A DNA stretch of 64,000 nucleotides from assembly GCA_035041965.1 (NCBI GenBank), contig JAPYMA010000553.1, forward strand, positions 93,822 through 157,821, written 5' to 3'. The position numbers and the translations under genes are program-made. Below, in pieces: positions 1 to 13,243 of the stretch. This stretch comes from Anisakis pegreffii. Its lineage: Eukaryota > Nematoda > Chromadorea > Rhabditida > Anisakidae. Below the pieces are notes generated by a model, which was given only the letters and a program-made list of their open reading frames with translations, was not told the origin of the DNA and searched no databases. How positions within the stretch are numbered: position 1 is the stretch's first letter; the number at the start of each line of letters is the position of its first letter.

Positions 1-563
1 TCGATTGCTTGGTTGGTTGCTTATTATTTCGAATTGAGTTTGTTTGAGGGTGCTTTCGGTTGGGGTTGATCAGCTTTAATGATGGTGCGGAGGAAGGAAG
101 CAGATAAATTTTATAGTGAGTTAGTTGTACGAATAATGGAAGGGTATAAACGACGGCAATGGTATAAATATGGATAGATGGAAGATAGATTTGTGTTTCG
201 GACGGGTGGGTGGCTGAAGAGAAGAAGCATGAGGCGAGGCATTCCTTGCCGTACTGCCATATGCAGTATGCTTTCTCATGTGGAGCAGTTGCTTTCAGTT
301 GTCATGCTTCGCTGCATTCTCTATCGCATTACAACCGTCTGCGTGCTACTGCCTCTCATCTCTTCTCTTTTCATTGAAATCAGTCACATTGCTTGAATTG
401 TTTGCCAGCCGCAACTAATTGAGTTGTTGAATGATGTTGGGTTTGTGCCAGTCGCATACATTCTCTTATATGTATATCATTTGCAAAATCCCAACCATTT
501 TTTCAATCCCGGCACCGGAATTAGGAATCACAAGTCGGGATTCTGGAATCCCAGGCCCGTGCA

Positions 564-649
<86 letters not shown>

Positions 650-1538
650 GTGTATCGCCAATTTAAAGTGTTGTGCATGATAAATAAGTAAGCACGTAAA
701 GTTATTGTGTAGCACGAGATGACAAGATATGATGTGAGGGAGGATGAGTTGAACGTAACATATAGGTGCTGATTTATGAATCAGATGCCAAAATGAGTAG
801 AAGATACTGCCCGTTAATATGCGAATGAATAACTTTCCTAGTCAACAAGTCACATTCTCGTTCATTATGCGTTTCTGTCGCTCTCATATCTGTATTTTGT
901 TTTTGGGGATGATTATGCTTCGATATACTTGAATTACAGAAATTCACCGATGCATTTTGTGAAGATTGTTATTGTTTGCTTATTGTTGGATAGCCCTGCT
1001 GTATTCACACGCCCTGTTCACATTCAATTATTTATGTTTAATTCGTTCTCCTCTCCTAAATCTGTCAGTAAACAGTCACACTTATGAAGTACCGCTGTTG
1101 CCGAGATAATACTGAAAATATTCTCTCATATCATTGTCTTTCTGAAATCTCCTAAACTTGAGTAACTATCTTTATTGAAACTGTAAATCTTACTCTGAAC
1201 AATGCCGTAATATTAAGCTAATCCATCTCTTTTTCAAATTCTCCTTCTGTTATTTTATTAATATTTTAAATATTACCTCTCTCGCAAATCATATCACCTT
1301 TTGTAGTGTTATCATCAATTTATGGTTTTATTCGTTCCTAATCACCAATCAAAATGCGCGTTTGTGTAACTTTTAAAGGTTATACGAATGATAATAACCA
1401 TAATAATGGTAGTAATAATGATCAGATGTACAGTAATAATTGCATTCTTTTTCTCGTAAATTCTTTAGGAGCACTTATTCACTGTGGAATATGTCTGAGG
1501 ATGTTGGTTGATTTGGATTAATTGATTTTTTTTTTCAG
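1..1538. other. 5' region or upstream intron of daf-16
   Basis: I see no convincing coding exon here. The first recognisable daf-16 exon (1539) begins in mid-codon, so at least one earlier coding exon of that isoform must exist. It may lie to the left of the window, because I found no exon here carrying an N-terminal RxRxxT-W-P (AKT site) motif. The stretch contains a long TA microsatellite. Confidence 0.4.
567..646. repeat. (TA)n microsatellite, about 40 units
   Basis: An uninterrupted TA dinucleotide run of about 80 bases. Reading frames across it give only Tyr-Ile repeats and are not coding. Confidence 0.95.
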
Positions 1539-4500
1539 TCTTTATGATAGTACGGAAAGTATCAGTAACGGTCGATTGGGTGCCAATTCAACTGCGGGTC
1601 TGATGGGCTCGCCCGATAATGGAGCCTTCTCACCTGGGTTTGCTTTTGAAGTCCATTTCAGGAATTTTTAGAGAAGAGTTTTCATATCAAAAATTTAATG
1701 AATTAGCTCTGTAAATAAGTAGTGGTGTACAGTTTTATAGCTATATTTAAAGGATGTCATCACCAGTACCATGCGGTAACACTTCCGGACAAGTTCCACC
1801 GTCAAGCGCTGGTTCAGATACCTCCGACCCAGGTACCACTGCACCTGGCTCAAACAAGAAATCAACCACACGGCGCAATGCCTGGGGCAATATGTCTTAC
1901 GCTGATCTTATCACGCAGGCGATCATGAGTTCAGCTGAAAAAAGACTCACTTTATCGCAAGGTTTCGTCATCTTAATTCCTCATGATCACTTAATCTAAG
2001 TATCTATCAGTCAACACCGTTTTTCTATCGTCTGAAAAGCTCGCAAAAGATCACATCTTATTGAAGCGAAACTGTTCCTAATTGCAGTTTATGAATGGAT
2101 GGTGCAGAACGTTCCATACTTTAGAGATAAAGGTGACTCGAATAGTTCGGCCGGATGGAAGGTTATTTTCATGCTTATGCTTTAAATTATGTTATGTTAT
2201 GAATAATTCTTCAAAATTCCACTCAAATTTTGCAACTGTTCAATATTCGTCGATAGAATGATGTGAGGTTACCGCATGGGAAAACGAAACCAATCTTCTT
2301 TTGTATGGCGGTCACCTGCTGGCGGTTTGAATTGCAAACGTCATCTTAAGTGCAAGTTATTTCTGCACACGATCAAAACAGTTTGAATAATATTTGATAA
2401 CGTATCTATCTGTCCATACATACTTTGACAAAATTGGCCACATCACTCACATCAGTGGAATGAGAAACTATTTGAAATACCTACTGATCTGTTTGTTATG
2501 ACCGATATATGGAGATGGGTCAAGAGCAGTTTTTTTGGGGTTGGGTACGTGTTATGGTCTGTTTGTGATTTCGTCGAACCAATTTGCAAGTTTCAATTCA
2601 TCCTTCTGTTAGTGGAAACAAGCCCGGAATTTCCAGTCCTCTCGCTGCCTACCTTTTTTCCTTAACTCTCTCCTTAAGCGTTGCATCTCTCCAGCGGAAA
2701 AAATTGATGAAATAGCACTCTTTTCTTCGATAAAGCTATTTGCAGCCAACGCACACGAAATTGGGTTCTCGGTAAATGTGCGCATCATTGAGGCACAGAG
2801 TGCTTTTGGATATTTTATGCATTGTTTTGTCATTAGAATAAGTTAATTGGGTTCATATAACACAACCTGATGATAATATGAAAAGTGGTAGGTGATTTGT
2901 GAAAGAAACAACCTTTATTTTCATGTTGAGATTGGAGAGGAGTTGCGATAACTTTTCGAAGTTATCGGAACAGAAGAGAAGGAAGCTCTCAAATAGAGTA
3001 AAAAGACTGAAAAAAACTCCAGTAAATTAGACTTATCATCATGATCGAATAGTTGCCTTAATCGAACGAGAGTATGCGATCATAGTAAAGTTGAGGGATA
3101 CTAGATAAAAATACCTGGAAGAAACAGACATTTTAATTGAAGAATTCACTGAAGGCTTAGTCTGAAAAGAGATGTGGAACTAGTGACAAGGAGCTCACTC
3201 AAAATTATATGGTGCGAAATGATGACCTGAGGTTTTTTAAATAGAAACTGTGGTAGTGAAAACGATAACTCGAAAATTGTCGGTACGAGTTGAGCTCCAG
3301 ATTGAGTTCGCACTTCCTTATATACATGAACTGTTGAATGTGATGTATTTGAATAAATTGCTTTTCAGTGTTGACAATTCAGTTAGGGATTTTTAGGTGA
3401 GGATTTAGTAGCTCGACCTACTTACTGGTGGTATGATCTTCGTCTCTCTCAATTTTAAAAGTAGTTTCGTTGAAATTGCATTAGTCTTCCACAAATGAGA
3501 TGTTACGATTAGAGAGGGAATTGTAGAAAAGAGACAGGTAGAACTAGAAATTCTGATCTCGTTTCGTATAGCCATTGGCTGACATGGAAACTTGCGAATT
3601 AGCCCAGTAGAATCCAAAAAACGACCGGTAAACATTTTCAGTGTCGAAAATTCGGAAAATCAAAGAAAGTAAGTTTTTGGCCTACCCAAATGCATCTGTA
3701 AATTGTTACAAGCCAAGTGCAAACACCATAGGGAGACACTTTACTTGAAAGCGACCGAACGCTGATATGACGTTGGAATATATTTTGAAAGCGTATCGTG
3801 TAAATAAGTGTCTGTGACAAACTAATGAATTTATTTTTTGTCATCCCTTTGGTTGCATACTGATATCTGCAAATGTGTATGAGGGTAATCGATATCGAGA
3901 AAAGCAATAATCTAAATGAGAATAAAGAAAATATATCGAGGGTGGAGTGGTGTGTTGGGTGCGTGGCTATTATCAAGTGAGGAGGTTATCCTGGCCTGGC
4001 TCTGTCCTGTAGTGACCTCTAACCCTACTCTTGTGTTACTCCCTCAGCAGCTGTGCACCCTTTTTTGTGCCGCAGAGCGCAGCCAAATCTATGCCATCTG
4101 TCTATCGCTCTTTATATACGTGTATGTGTATGTATCTGTAGGATATTCTTTATCCTCATTCTTCAATATTTTGTCCGTCTTATGCTTGTTTGTCGTCTTC
4201 ATTATGCATTCACTATTCCAAAATAACGTCTTTTAGTCTCAACACTCATCATTTCTGATTGATCATAAATAGATTGAATATTGATGAAGAAAACGAGTGC
4301 GAGCGAAGCAGATGAAGAGTGCAAGTGCGAAACTCTAGGTGAATACTGCTCTTTTGAAGGTTATGATCGACATTCCCCAACTGCTGCGAATATAATTTTT
4401 GTCGTGTTATTTCGAGAAGAATCAACCATCGATTACTATTGTCAATTGAATCACTTTTTGTGTGCCTAGTGATGAAGTGCAATTCTTATTGATAACTGGT

Positions 4501-7500
4501 CAACGTTTTCACTGCTTCATTCAAACGTTGTTTGCGATTGCATAAGCAAGATATGGAAAGTATTGCAAGGAACGGCTCGATTTGTGCATATGATGATGAA
4601 CTGGAGAGTGAATCCGAATCGGAATCTGAATCACGTTCACGCTGTTACACGTGGCCAATGCAGCAACTGTGTAGTGTGTCCACTACGAATAAACCAACTG
4701 ATCCTCTTCCACCAGTACTGCATGCATCTACCGATCGACAACTACCGTCTTCTGATCATCTTCTTGATAACTTGTCTCATCGACGTACAGCTACTATTGC
4801 TAGCACAGCCACATCACCTCACCTAATTCACAACGATATTTCTTCGCTATGCTCCGCTTCGGATGGCGGCAATTTGTCTTCGCCATTGCTCACTATTCAA
4901 AAGAAACGCGTTCGTAAAAGGACAACTGATCAAGTTGCTAATCAAAAGAAACCAAATCCTTGGGGTGAAGAAAGTTATTCAGACTTGATTGCGAAAGCAT
5001 TAGAATGTGCGCCTGAAAAGCGTATGAAACTTAATGAAATTTATCTCTGGTTCTCCACAAATATCTCGTATTTTCGTGATAAATCAAGTACCGAAGAGGC
5101 TGCTGGTTGGAAGGTAAATGAAAAATGTCAAAATTTGTTTTTCGTTTGTGTTTAATGAAATTCGTTCCGACATAGTTTATGCAACAAATGGATGGATATT
5201 AGAGCTGACTTGTATGATGGTGCATTGATGAACATTCTCATGCAGTTGTTTTGTTCAACTTTTACTTTTTGAATATTGCATTAAAGAAGATCGTATTAAT
5301 TAAGTGAACGTATGCCTCATTTTGTTGTGATGATGGATGATATCTGTTCGTAAGGAAGATTGGTTGTTGTTTGTTTGATGGACGTCGGGTTGTTTGGCTA
5401 TCAGTAAAAGAGTGCTGGTTGAGTGGGGTGTTTTAGAGATGATATGATTACCAGGTGATGGACTGATATCTTTAACTGGAAAAATTTTACAGAATTCGAT
5501 ACGACACAATCTGTCGCTACATAGTCGTTTCATGCGAATTCAAAATGAAGGAGCTGGTAAGAGTTCGTGGTGGGTCATAAACCCAGACGCAAAACCTGGC
5601 AGAAACCCGCGCAGGCAACGTTCGGCCACTCTCGAGAATACCACCAAGGTATGTTTTTTTTTCGACGATTTTATCAACTAGTGAATCAGTTTTGTATAAA
5701 GCATTAATGTATGTATACAATAAGGTGGTTCAATTCATGTGTTGAAAATTTTTTCGGAGAATTCTAGTCGGAGTCGTGAATAGAAAATCTGCTGGATCAG
5801 AGAGAAGCTGTCCAAAATTAATTCATATGCGAATGAAACCAAGAAAGATGTATGATAAATAAGTAAGATAAAGAGGTCTGTAAACAATTTATGTAGGCTG
5901 CTATCGAAAAGAAGCGTCGCGGTGCACGCAAAAAAGCAATGGAGTTGCGTGCAGCAGGCACACTTCACAGTGCAAGCAGCTCGGTTGTTGGCTCACAGGT
6001 TTGCTTATTTTTCTGTATCATTACGAATGTGTTTTGCTTTTATCTACATACATATATATTATTTATTTATCGTGAAATATATATATATATATATATATAT
6101 ACGGGTGGCTCTAAAGCCCGCGAAATCCGTACTTCTTTTCGGCTGTATGACAGGTCTCCCTCATTTGATGGTTCATAACTTAACGATATGTCAAAAGAAA
6201 ATGAAGAAATTGATCCATTGATGAAATTTGCTACTAAAGACTAGTCAGTTGTATTAAAGGAATCAATTCTTTATGATTAAACCCGCATCTTGACAAAAAA
6301 AGTAGTGAACAGCAACGAAAGAGTTGTTTGAAAAAAGAATCAGCACAGATTTGTCAAGTTTCTCAATCCTTTTTGAAGATCGACTATTCTGTATGGTCAA
6401 TTGAGAATGATGAACGATCAAATTTCATTAAGATGCTACTTTTCTTGAAAAGCACGTTGTTTTCCTTGCTCTCACTATCGTTCTCTTGTATTCCGCCGAT
6501 TGATTGCTGAAAATGTGATGTTTTCAGCATCTTTGCGAATGTCGTTTTCTGTTTTTGCGAATTCAACGGTGAGTTAATCACTGTTTCTATTTTAAGGCAT
6601 CGATAATTAGTCACGAGCTGTATGGTGATAACGATGATTCGTTGGGAAATTTCGAGCCGTTGTTCCGGTATGTAATTGATTTATCGACATTCTCTTTTGC
6701 ATGTTGAATTCAACTCAGTGGCAGTTGACTACAACAGTGACGTGTATAATACTGAAGTAATATTTAGTCCACGAACGCAATCGAATTTATCGATAACGGC
6801 ATCCTCGTCACGCGTCTCTCCTTCAATGACCACCGATCATTTTGATGATTTCGATTTTCCACCTTTCGTTGAAGCTGGAGCTATGCCACATGATATATTG
6901 GATCGTACAAATGAGGTAAGTTAAAGCTGACTGCTTGACGAAATCATTTATCTCCTGATTGATTCACGGGTGTCCTTGTTCGTTTTTTTCGGTGCTTTGG
7001 TGTGATATTGTTCTGATTCGTTTTTTTGTTTATGGGCAATGCATTCATTTATTTGTTCATTTGCGATTAGTTCTCAAGTGAAAATTATTTTATATCAATT
7101 ATTATAAAAGCATATGTTTGCTGAAGTGATGTTTAACGGTTCATTCAAAATGATGAATGAAGGGAGGAAGACGTGTATGATAAGGTGAGATTGATCTAAG
7201 CATAAATGGTTTACAGATGAATTTGAATACGCATCCAGAGAGTTCAGTGTTCCAACGTGCTGGCCACAATCCGATGTTAAACGGATCTGTGAATCAGTCT
7301 CAAGCGCAGTCACAGCCGAGCGCTGCTTCTTCTTCCTCATCCGCTTCATCTCTCTTGCAACACATCAAATCTGAACCGACACCACCCAACAGCATAAAGG
7401 TAATTCATCGCCAACTACTCCTTATCAACAGCAACACAAATCTGCAACCATCAATGCATTCTCGCGCTCTTGTGCGAACCTCTTTTTCGTTTTCATTACA

Positions 7501-8456
7501 CATCTCGTTTATAATCCGTTCTATTTCCATTTAACGATCGGTATAATCCATTATTAACTGGTGTTATATTTGCAAATAAGTTCTCTTCTCGATAAAACAA
7601 TGACCCATACTTCTGCATCAACTTTTAAGTATATTCGCTTACATGTTACATGTTAAAGAGTTGTGTGATTGCTTGTCGCCGTAATTTTGATAAGCAGATA
7701 TTTATCTTGCGGTGATGTAACCTCTCCTGGTTCATATTACGCCCACCCAACAAAGCATATTCGCGCATGGTCAAATAAATATCATTTTAACAAAGTGATT
7801 GAAGCGATTCGTTAAGCTTATTGAAATATGATATGTTATTGCGTTCATTGACAACACCTAGTCTCTTTCTTTTCGAATCGTTCGCACAGTCTTCCTACCC
7901 TGCTTTGTCTCATCCTATGTAATATTAATGAAAGTGGAATTTTAGAATGAGGCAAACGGTGTTCAGCCTCCACCATCATATCATGAGCTGAATGCAGTCC
8001 GAGGTGTATCACATCTACAGAACCCCCTACTGCGAACACATCTCATTCAAAATAGGCTTCCACCACCAGCTGGGTATGCATTCGTTTGATTCATTGTCTC
8101 TTTTGGCTCTGAAACAAAACGCCATGAAATTATCTCACTTTTTCTTTATTTATAATCATTGTATCAGAACACTAATCAATTGCAGATTGCCCTATAACGG
8201 ACTGTATTCGACGGCAACTGGTACAGCGCTACCGAATTGGATACATACAGGAGGTGCTCAGCTCATACCCGGATTACATTCGCAAATCAGTTGTTCAGCG
8301 CAGCAAACACTTGGTCCTACAGCGGCATTACCACTCGACTTGGAAAATTTGACGTTACCTGACCAGCCTTTAATGGAGTTGGACAATATGGAAGCTGTTC
8401 TTCGACATGAACTTTCACAGTCAACTAGTAATCAACTTAGTTTTGATAACATTTGA
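1539..8456 (+). CDS. daf-16: DAF-16/FOXO transcription factor, isoform with A-type forkhead half
   Basis: Forkhead transcription factor downstream of insulin/PI3K/AKT signalling. Exons on this route are 1539-1637, 1753-1961 and 2088-2161, then the shared 5493-5648, 5897-5998, 6597-6667, 6768-6915, 7217-7399, 7946-8073 and 8186-8456. The A-type exons read [13 protein letters not shown] and [16 protein letters not shown], nearly identical to C. elegans DAF-16a. The shared exon completes the winged helix ([16 protein letters not shown], then [16 protein letters not shown]). All junctions keep phase. Two AKT-type RxRxx[S/T] sites are in shared exons: RQRSAT after the wing and RPRTQS in the 6768 exon. 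The C-terminus has the conserved [12 protein letters not shown] activation region. The ATG at 1754 is probably internal, since the exon ending at 1637 joins it in phase. The true start lies upstream of 1539 and was not found. Confidence 0.93.
2162..4552 (+). other. daf-16 intron / probable alternative promoter region
   Basis: The stretch lies between the A-type forkhead exon and the B-type first exon. I found no coding exon. It presumably contains the promoter of the B-type transcript, but I could not point to a specific element. Confidence 0.4.
4553..8456 (+). CDS. daf-16: DAF-16/FOXO, isoform with B-type first exon and forkhead half
   Basis: Alternative first coding exon 4553-5113 (187 codons) splices in phase 0 to 5493 and then through the shared exons, giving 539 aa. 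I chose ATG 4553 because the frame further upstream offers only non-ATG codons. Residues 17-29 are an acidic Glu-Ser run. Next comes RSRCYTWPM, which matches the AKT consensus RxRxxT followed by the W-P typical of the first FOXO phosphorylation site. The exon ends with a full alternative forkhead N-half ([17 protein letters not shown], then [18 protein letters not shown]), so 4553-5113 and 1753-2161 are mutually exclusive versions of the same half-domain. This mirrors the DAF-16a/b arrangement in C. elegans. The exon sits in the large intron after the A-type exons, so it probably has its own promoter between 2162 and 4552. Confidence 0.92.
6077..6101. repeat. Short TA repeat in daf-16 intron
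   Basis: About 12 TA units inside the intron after the exon ending at 5998. Confidence 0.9.
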
Positions 8457-11400
8457 GGCGTTCGAAGAATATAATCCAACATGTGTATTAATGCAATCGT
8501 TCGTTTAATTCTGTTACTGTTGTGTTAACGCTGTAACGAACAAATTTTTATTGTAACAGTTTAGTTTTTCAATTTCTTATCGTATGATAATCGCATATAC
8601 ACACTGTTCTTCTGCTGATCTATTCCACTGATTTTGTTTGTTTTTAAACGGGTTTAAAGGCGTCGTTCATATGGTCTCAAGCTCTTCGAAAAACGACGAA
8701 TGTTAGCAAGCGTAAGCCACTGAGAGAGAGAGCATGGCCAAGCGAGCAACGCTGCACTCGCTGTCGTAGATTATTCTGATTGTGTGTAAGTCATCGATTT
8801 TGGGTGTTGTGCCAACTTGTAATTTCCTCTCTATTTGTACCTCGATATGATGTTGTTTGCTCGCTTCTCGCTTCTCGATGCAGTCTAGGTGTAGATCTAT
8901 AACAGCAACATCCATTTATCTGTCATAATTGACTCAACTCAGCCCCTTCAGCTGTGACTGCGATCATGCCCAACCTTGCCTCTGTCTGTATGGGTGTGTT
9001 TGTGTGTGTGTGTGTGTGTCTGTCTATGTGTATGTATCTATTTAGGTACATACCTACCTGTTTGTATCCTTATCTGCTCGGTCGGCCAGTCAGCTGATCG
9101 ACTACACTGCATCACCTTGAAAGATAGATTCAGTTTGTGTGTGCCATCTGTTGCTTCATTACCAGCAAACTGATAAGAGGGAATTGACACCATTCACTGA
9201 ATTATCATTACTATTGACACCTACTGTCGATTCGCTTCGAAGTCGTATAAAGAGTTCTATTTCTAGAAATGTTTTTATTCGTTATCACCGTTTGTTTTGT
9301 CAATACTACAATCGCTATGTGTTATATGTCTACCTCATTTCATTTCGCGTGTCTATTCAACGATGAATTATTTTCATATGGCTTATCATTCAGTCGTATG
9401 AATATTTTTATATACTCTCTTCATTCATCTGCCCAGGGTTTACTTTCTTTTCAGTGTTCTTAAGCTCTCTTGATTTTCAAAAAAATTGATGGCATTTCGT
9501 CCGTATTCCGCCCAGTTCTTTATAAACATGAAAATTTCTATATAAAAGTAACAGTCTGTTGCACTAAATTTAATCGTTTTCAAGTGTGTGACGTGCTGAA
9601 GAATCTGAGTTTATTCCTCTTGGTAGAGTTTTGTTTACAGGGCAGGACAACCGGTACGCTACCTTCAACGCTTCACGATCTTTTCTCTCCTCTGTTCTCT
9701 TTGTCGAACTCTGACGTTTCATATGAAAATGAACTCGGACCTCGCCTCTTTTTTGCCTTTTGTTAACGATTTTCTTTCATCTGCTTGAGTTAATTAATTA
9801 ATAATCTTTTGAGAGTTTTGTTTTGTCACTCTCGGAGCAGCAAGTCATTTCTAGTGAATTTTCAAAATTTATATGATTTTGATAATGATATCTTGTTTGA
9901 TGATTGGAATGGTTGAATAGTAATCGCAATTGATTTGTTGTCTTCAAAATGAAGATGCAGATCGTTTGGAAGGGATCAGAGGACGTACATTTGAAGGCTG
10001 GAATTTGTTGGTTTGAATCGAGTCATGAAAAGGCGATAGGGTGCAAGAAGAAGATAACGTTTCGGTACGTGGACATCATATTTGAATGAATCACTTGGAG
10101 AACGTTTGGGCGTCGAGTTGATCCGAGTACATTCTTACGGGGTTTGCAACTCTCGACCCACACTTTTCCTAATACAATTTTTTTGTCGTTTTGTTTTCCT
10201 TTTTTGTTGATTTTTTGAGAGTTGTTTTTTGATGTTTGCTGTATATATGTATATATACATATATATATCTTTTATGTAATGGGGTGCTTAATGAATCAGT
10301 TTATGATTGATTAAGTTGTGCTGATTTTATTTTGTTCCATTACATGAAAGTAATGACAAGTTGAATTTTATCAGTTTGATGTGTTATTAGTGTACACATA
10401 AATACACTTCATTGCTACACAACCACAAATTTCACAGTCTCATTGATGCGATCAATGAATCGATTATATAATTCCTCATAGTTTTGTTGCTGGTTTATTG
10501 TAGCTGCATTATGGAGTTGCGCAGTTTTGAGAGAGCCAGTTTAATGAATCCAGTGGTTGAGCTGTTCACCTATTGCATTTTTAGAAACGGTCGTGTAGCT
10601 TTGATTTGTTGTGTATTTTAAATTTTTAGTTTTGTTATGCGCACTGCGTCGATAGAGTAAACCGTTTTGTTAGACTTTATATTATTGTCTTGCAGTTTTG
10701 TTTTGCTTACGATCAGTCAACCAGAGTTCTTTGTGAATGTTCTCTTTACAGTTTTCATCTGTTTGGTTCATTTTTTTCTGTCATTCAGTCCTTTTTTGCA
10801 GTTCACTTATCAGCTGATCGACTTAATAATTAACAAATTTATCCCTTACTTTAACATCTCTTCATCATATCTCCTTCTCTCACTCTCCTCAGTCTTCAAA
10901 TATCATCCTTCCAAGAATGTGCAATATAAGTCATGAATTCGTCGGTTAAACGAACAGATCCGAGTGAACGACCACTTCACTGCAAGAAGTCGATCTTTTT
11001 CAAAAAGTTTGTCGGTTGAACTTGTTAGTTTTCCCCTTCCTGCAGTTGCGTTGACGCAGTGCGACTTTATCGAAATGTGAACACTCGAGATGAGCAATTG
11101 ATTGTGCGCTATATAAATGAGATGTGACTGTGTTCGTTCAAAAGAGTTTGTTGTTCTTGTCTTTTTTTTTGTGATTTATGCACTCCAATAAATGCTCCTT
11201 CTGTTTTGTTCTCATTACATCACACAGTATGGCATTCCTTTAATTTTGGTTTATCATTGGTGCTTCTTTACGGAGGGGTGTAGGCAGGATACTAACTCAT
11301 AAATACGCTGAATTCCATGTCAATTTTATGGCCTAATGTGCGATAAGGATAGTGTAATACGTGGAGACGAGCACGCCATTGAAAAACAGTAGCTCCGCCA

Positions 11401-11879
11401 TTGCTGATCTGCTGAAAAAGAAAATGTCTGGTTCGCTGAAAAAAATACTATTGCTAGTAGCGAAACACTACCTGAACTGCTGATTAAACAAAATTATTTT
11501 GCTATTCACTAGTTTGAAACCTTTCCTCAAAATTTGCAATTGCACCACGTATTCATATGCGAAAAAAACCTCATTAGACCATTAAACAGCAGAAGATTTT
11601 TATTGTGTCATTCAGCAACAGATAATCAATTCAGCAGTAAGTGCCAATCATCAATAAAAGCAAACTCCAGCGATGAGAAAATAACCGAACAACGATAACG
11701 AAATTCAAAGACAAAGAGCAGTCAATTGGCAGACAATTCACATTATACTTTCTTATTCTCTGGAAAGAATATCAACACGCTGAGCATTTCGTCTGAAATT
11801 CTGGATCGTTTGGATCTTATCTTATCGCTTACTTCAGCCTCCTTAAATGAAAATTAGCGATCATCACACCTATACGTGG
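8457..11879. other. daf-16 3' flank, no gene seen
   Basis: Begins with the daf-16 3' untranslated region. It includes a TG microsatellite near 8994-9019 and a short TATATGTATATA palindrome near 10240. Open frames here are short, lack recognisable motifs and have no coherent splice partners. Confidence 0.5.
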
Positions 11880-11996
11880 GAAAGATTCTGAAATAAACCA
11901 CATATCTACCATCTCATCGTATTAAATTGCTCAATTTCTGAAGTTTTGGAGAAAATAACTGCAACCAAACTGAGAAACCATTTTACAATGGCCATC

Positions 11997-12508
11997 TTAT
12001 TTTTACTAAAGGTCTTCCAGATTGCGACTTCATGCTCTCCAACAATTTACAAACTATATATAATTTCATAAAGCTGAAGAATTTTTTTGTGCTAGAGTCA
12101 AAGTGGAACCGCACTTTCTGAATGGAACCGCATTTCCCTTTCCAATGTGCCTTTCTGGACAGGAGATCAATCACTGCGGTTCCACTTTGACCCTGGCAAA
12201 GTTGGATATCTCATCTAGACGAGAAAGGCTACACCGACACTACATATTTTGACTTCAGAAAAGCGTCTGATTCGGTATCCATACCTAAATTATACTTGAA
12301 GTTAAGGGCGTACGAAGTTGTCTGTCCAGTTGAAACAGAGACTTACAAACCGTTTTCAATCAGTACAAGTTACTGATTCGTTCAGCTCATCAGAGTACAT
12401 CAACAGTGGTGTTCCTCAAGGTTCTTTTGACCTTCTTATTTCTACTAAAAGTCTTCCTTGCGCCTTCACGCTCTCCAACAATTTACAAACTATATGTAAT
12501 CTCATAAA
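11997..12508 (+). repeat. Pair of ~75-bp direct repeats (11997-12073 and 12436-12508)
   Basis: Both copies share the core CTCTCCAACAATTTACAAAC with similar flanks and appear to encode the same reverse-transcriptase stretch (LSNNLQTI). The second sits in its expected place after SGVPQGS. The first lies upstream of the first catalytic motif, so it is a displaced duplicate created by rearrangement or by a second nested copy. Confidence 0.7.
12090..12198. mobile_element. 109-bp terminal-inverted-repeat element nested in the LINE
   Basis: The first and last 24 bases are inverted repeats matching at 22 of 24 positions (core GTCAAAGTGGAACCGCA). The element is too short to code and I see no clear target-site duplication. 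The sharp ends and its position inside the reverse-transcriptase remnant suggest a small MITE that inserted after the LINE. Confidence 0.65.
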
Positions 12509-13243
12509 CGAATAGTTATCCGGTTGGCTTGTACCGCTAACATCAAAGCAAACGAAATTGATTAGAATCGGTAAGAACAATCTAATAACCCCTCAACATC
12601 CAGAACAAAGAATTAGTTCCACCTTCATTCATCCAAAATCAAGGCGTCATAAGCAACTCAAATTAAAATTCATCACCATATTTCCAGCGTAACCGAAAAA
12701 GCTAACGCCAGGGTATCATTTACATTGAGAACGTTCAGCTTCATCATCTTATCCATACTAAGCAAAGTACGTAACCTGAATTCGCCCACCCTACAATATA
12801 CCTCTTCCGCTTGGTCTTTCACTGATCAATACGGTGATAAACGCTAAGTGAAAAATGTTCAAAGGGGATATACACGTTTCAACTTTAAGGAGCACTGTGG
12901 GAATTTCAATAACGTATCCGAATGCCAGGCGAAGTTATCAATATCAGGAATAAAAGCATTAGAAGTGCGAAGATTCTGTGTTGATCTTTGAACAACCTAC
13001 AACATCGGGTTGATCTCCCAGTGGAAGAACTTTTCGAATTCTCTTCAAGCAGTGAACGATTCCGTTAAAGTTGCCGTCAAGCATTGCAAACGAAACATGA
13101 CAAAACTCGCTTTCGCAAATAGAATCGTTAGAGCCTGGAATCTACCCTCTCAATATGTTGTCTCCTCACAACTTCTCCAAATAACACTCGCATCAATTCC
13201 ACCATATGAAATCGACCTCTCATCCCTGTTAAAATTTCGTTAG

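Larger units (their letters stand above)
11880..13243 (+). mobile_element. Decayed non-LTR retrotransposon (LINE) reverse transcriptase, CR1/Jockey-like
   Basis: Scattered reverse-transcriptase motifs lie in order on the plus strand but in shifting frames. A segment near 11920 resembles the SISKVLEKI region (read here as SEVLEKITATKLRNHF). YFDFRKASDSVS near 12247 is the first catalytic-Asp motif (usually DFRKAFDSVS). SGVPQGS lies near 12404 and LQYTSSAWS near 12794. The typical LINE C-terminal block (FANRIVRAWNLPSQYVVSS) lies near 13113, ending at a stop by 13243. Frameshifts, stops and a nested insertion make it non-functional. The assignment is by motif only; the clade is uncertain. Confidence 0.8.

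Noticed and set aside
424..691. Overlapping ORFs on both strands with long Tyr-Ile runs
   Set aside because: They are translations of the (TA)n microsatellite.
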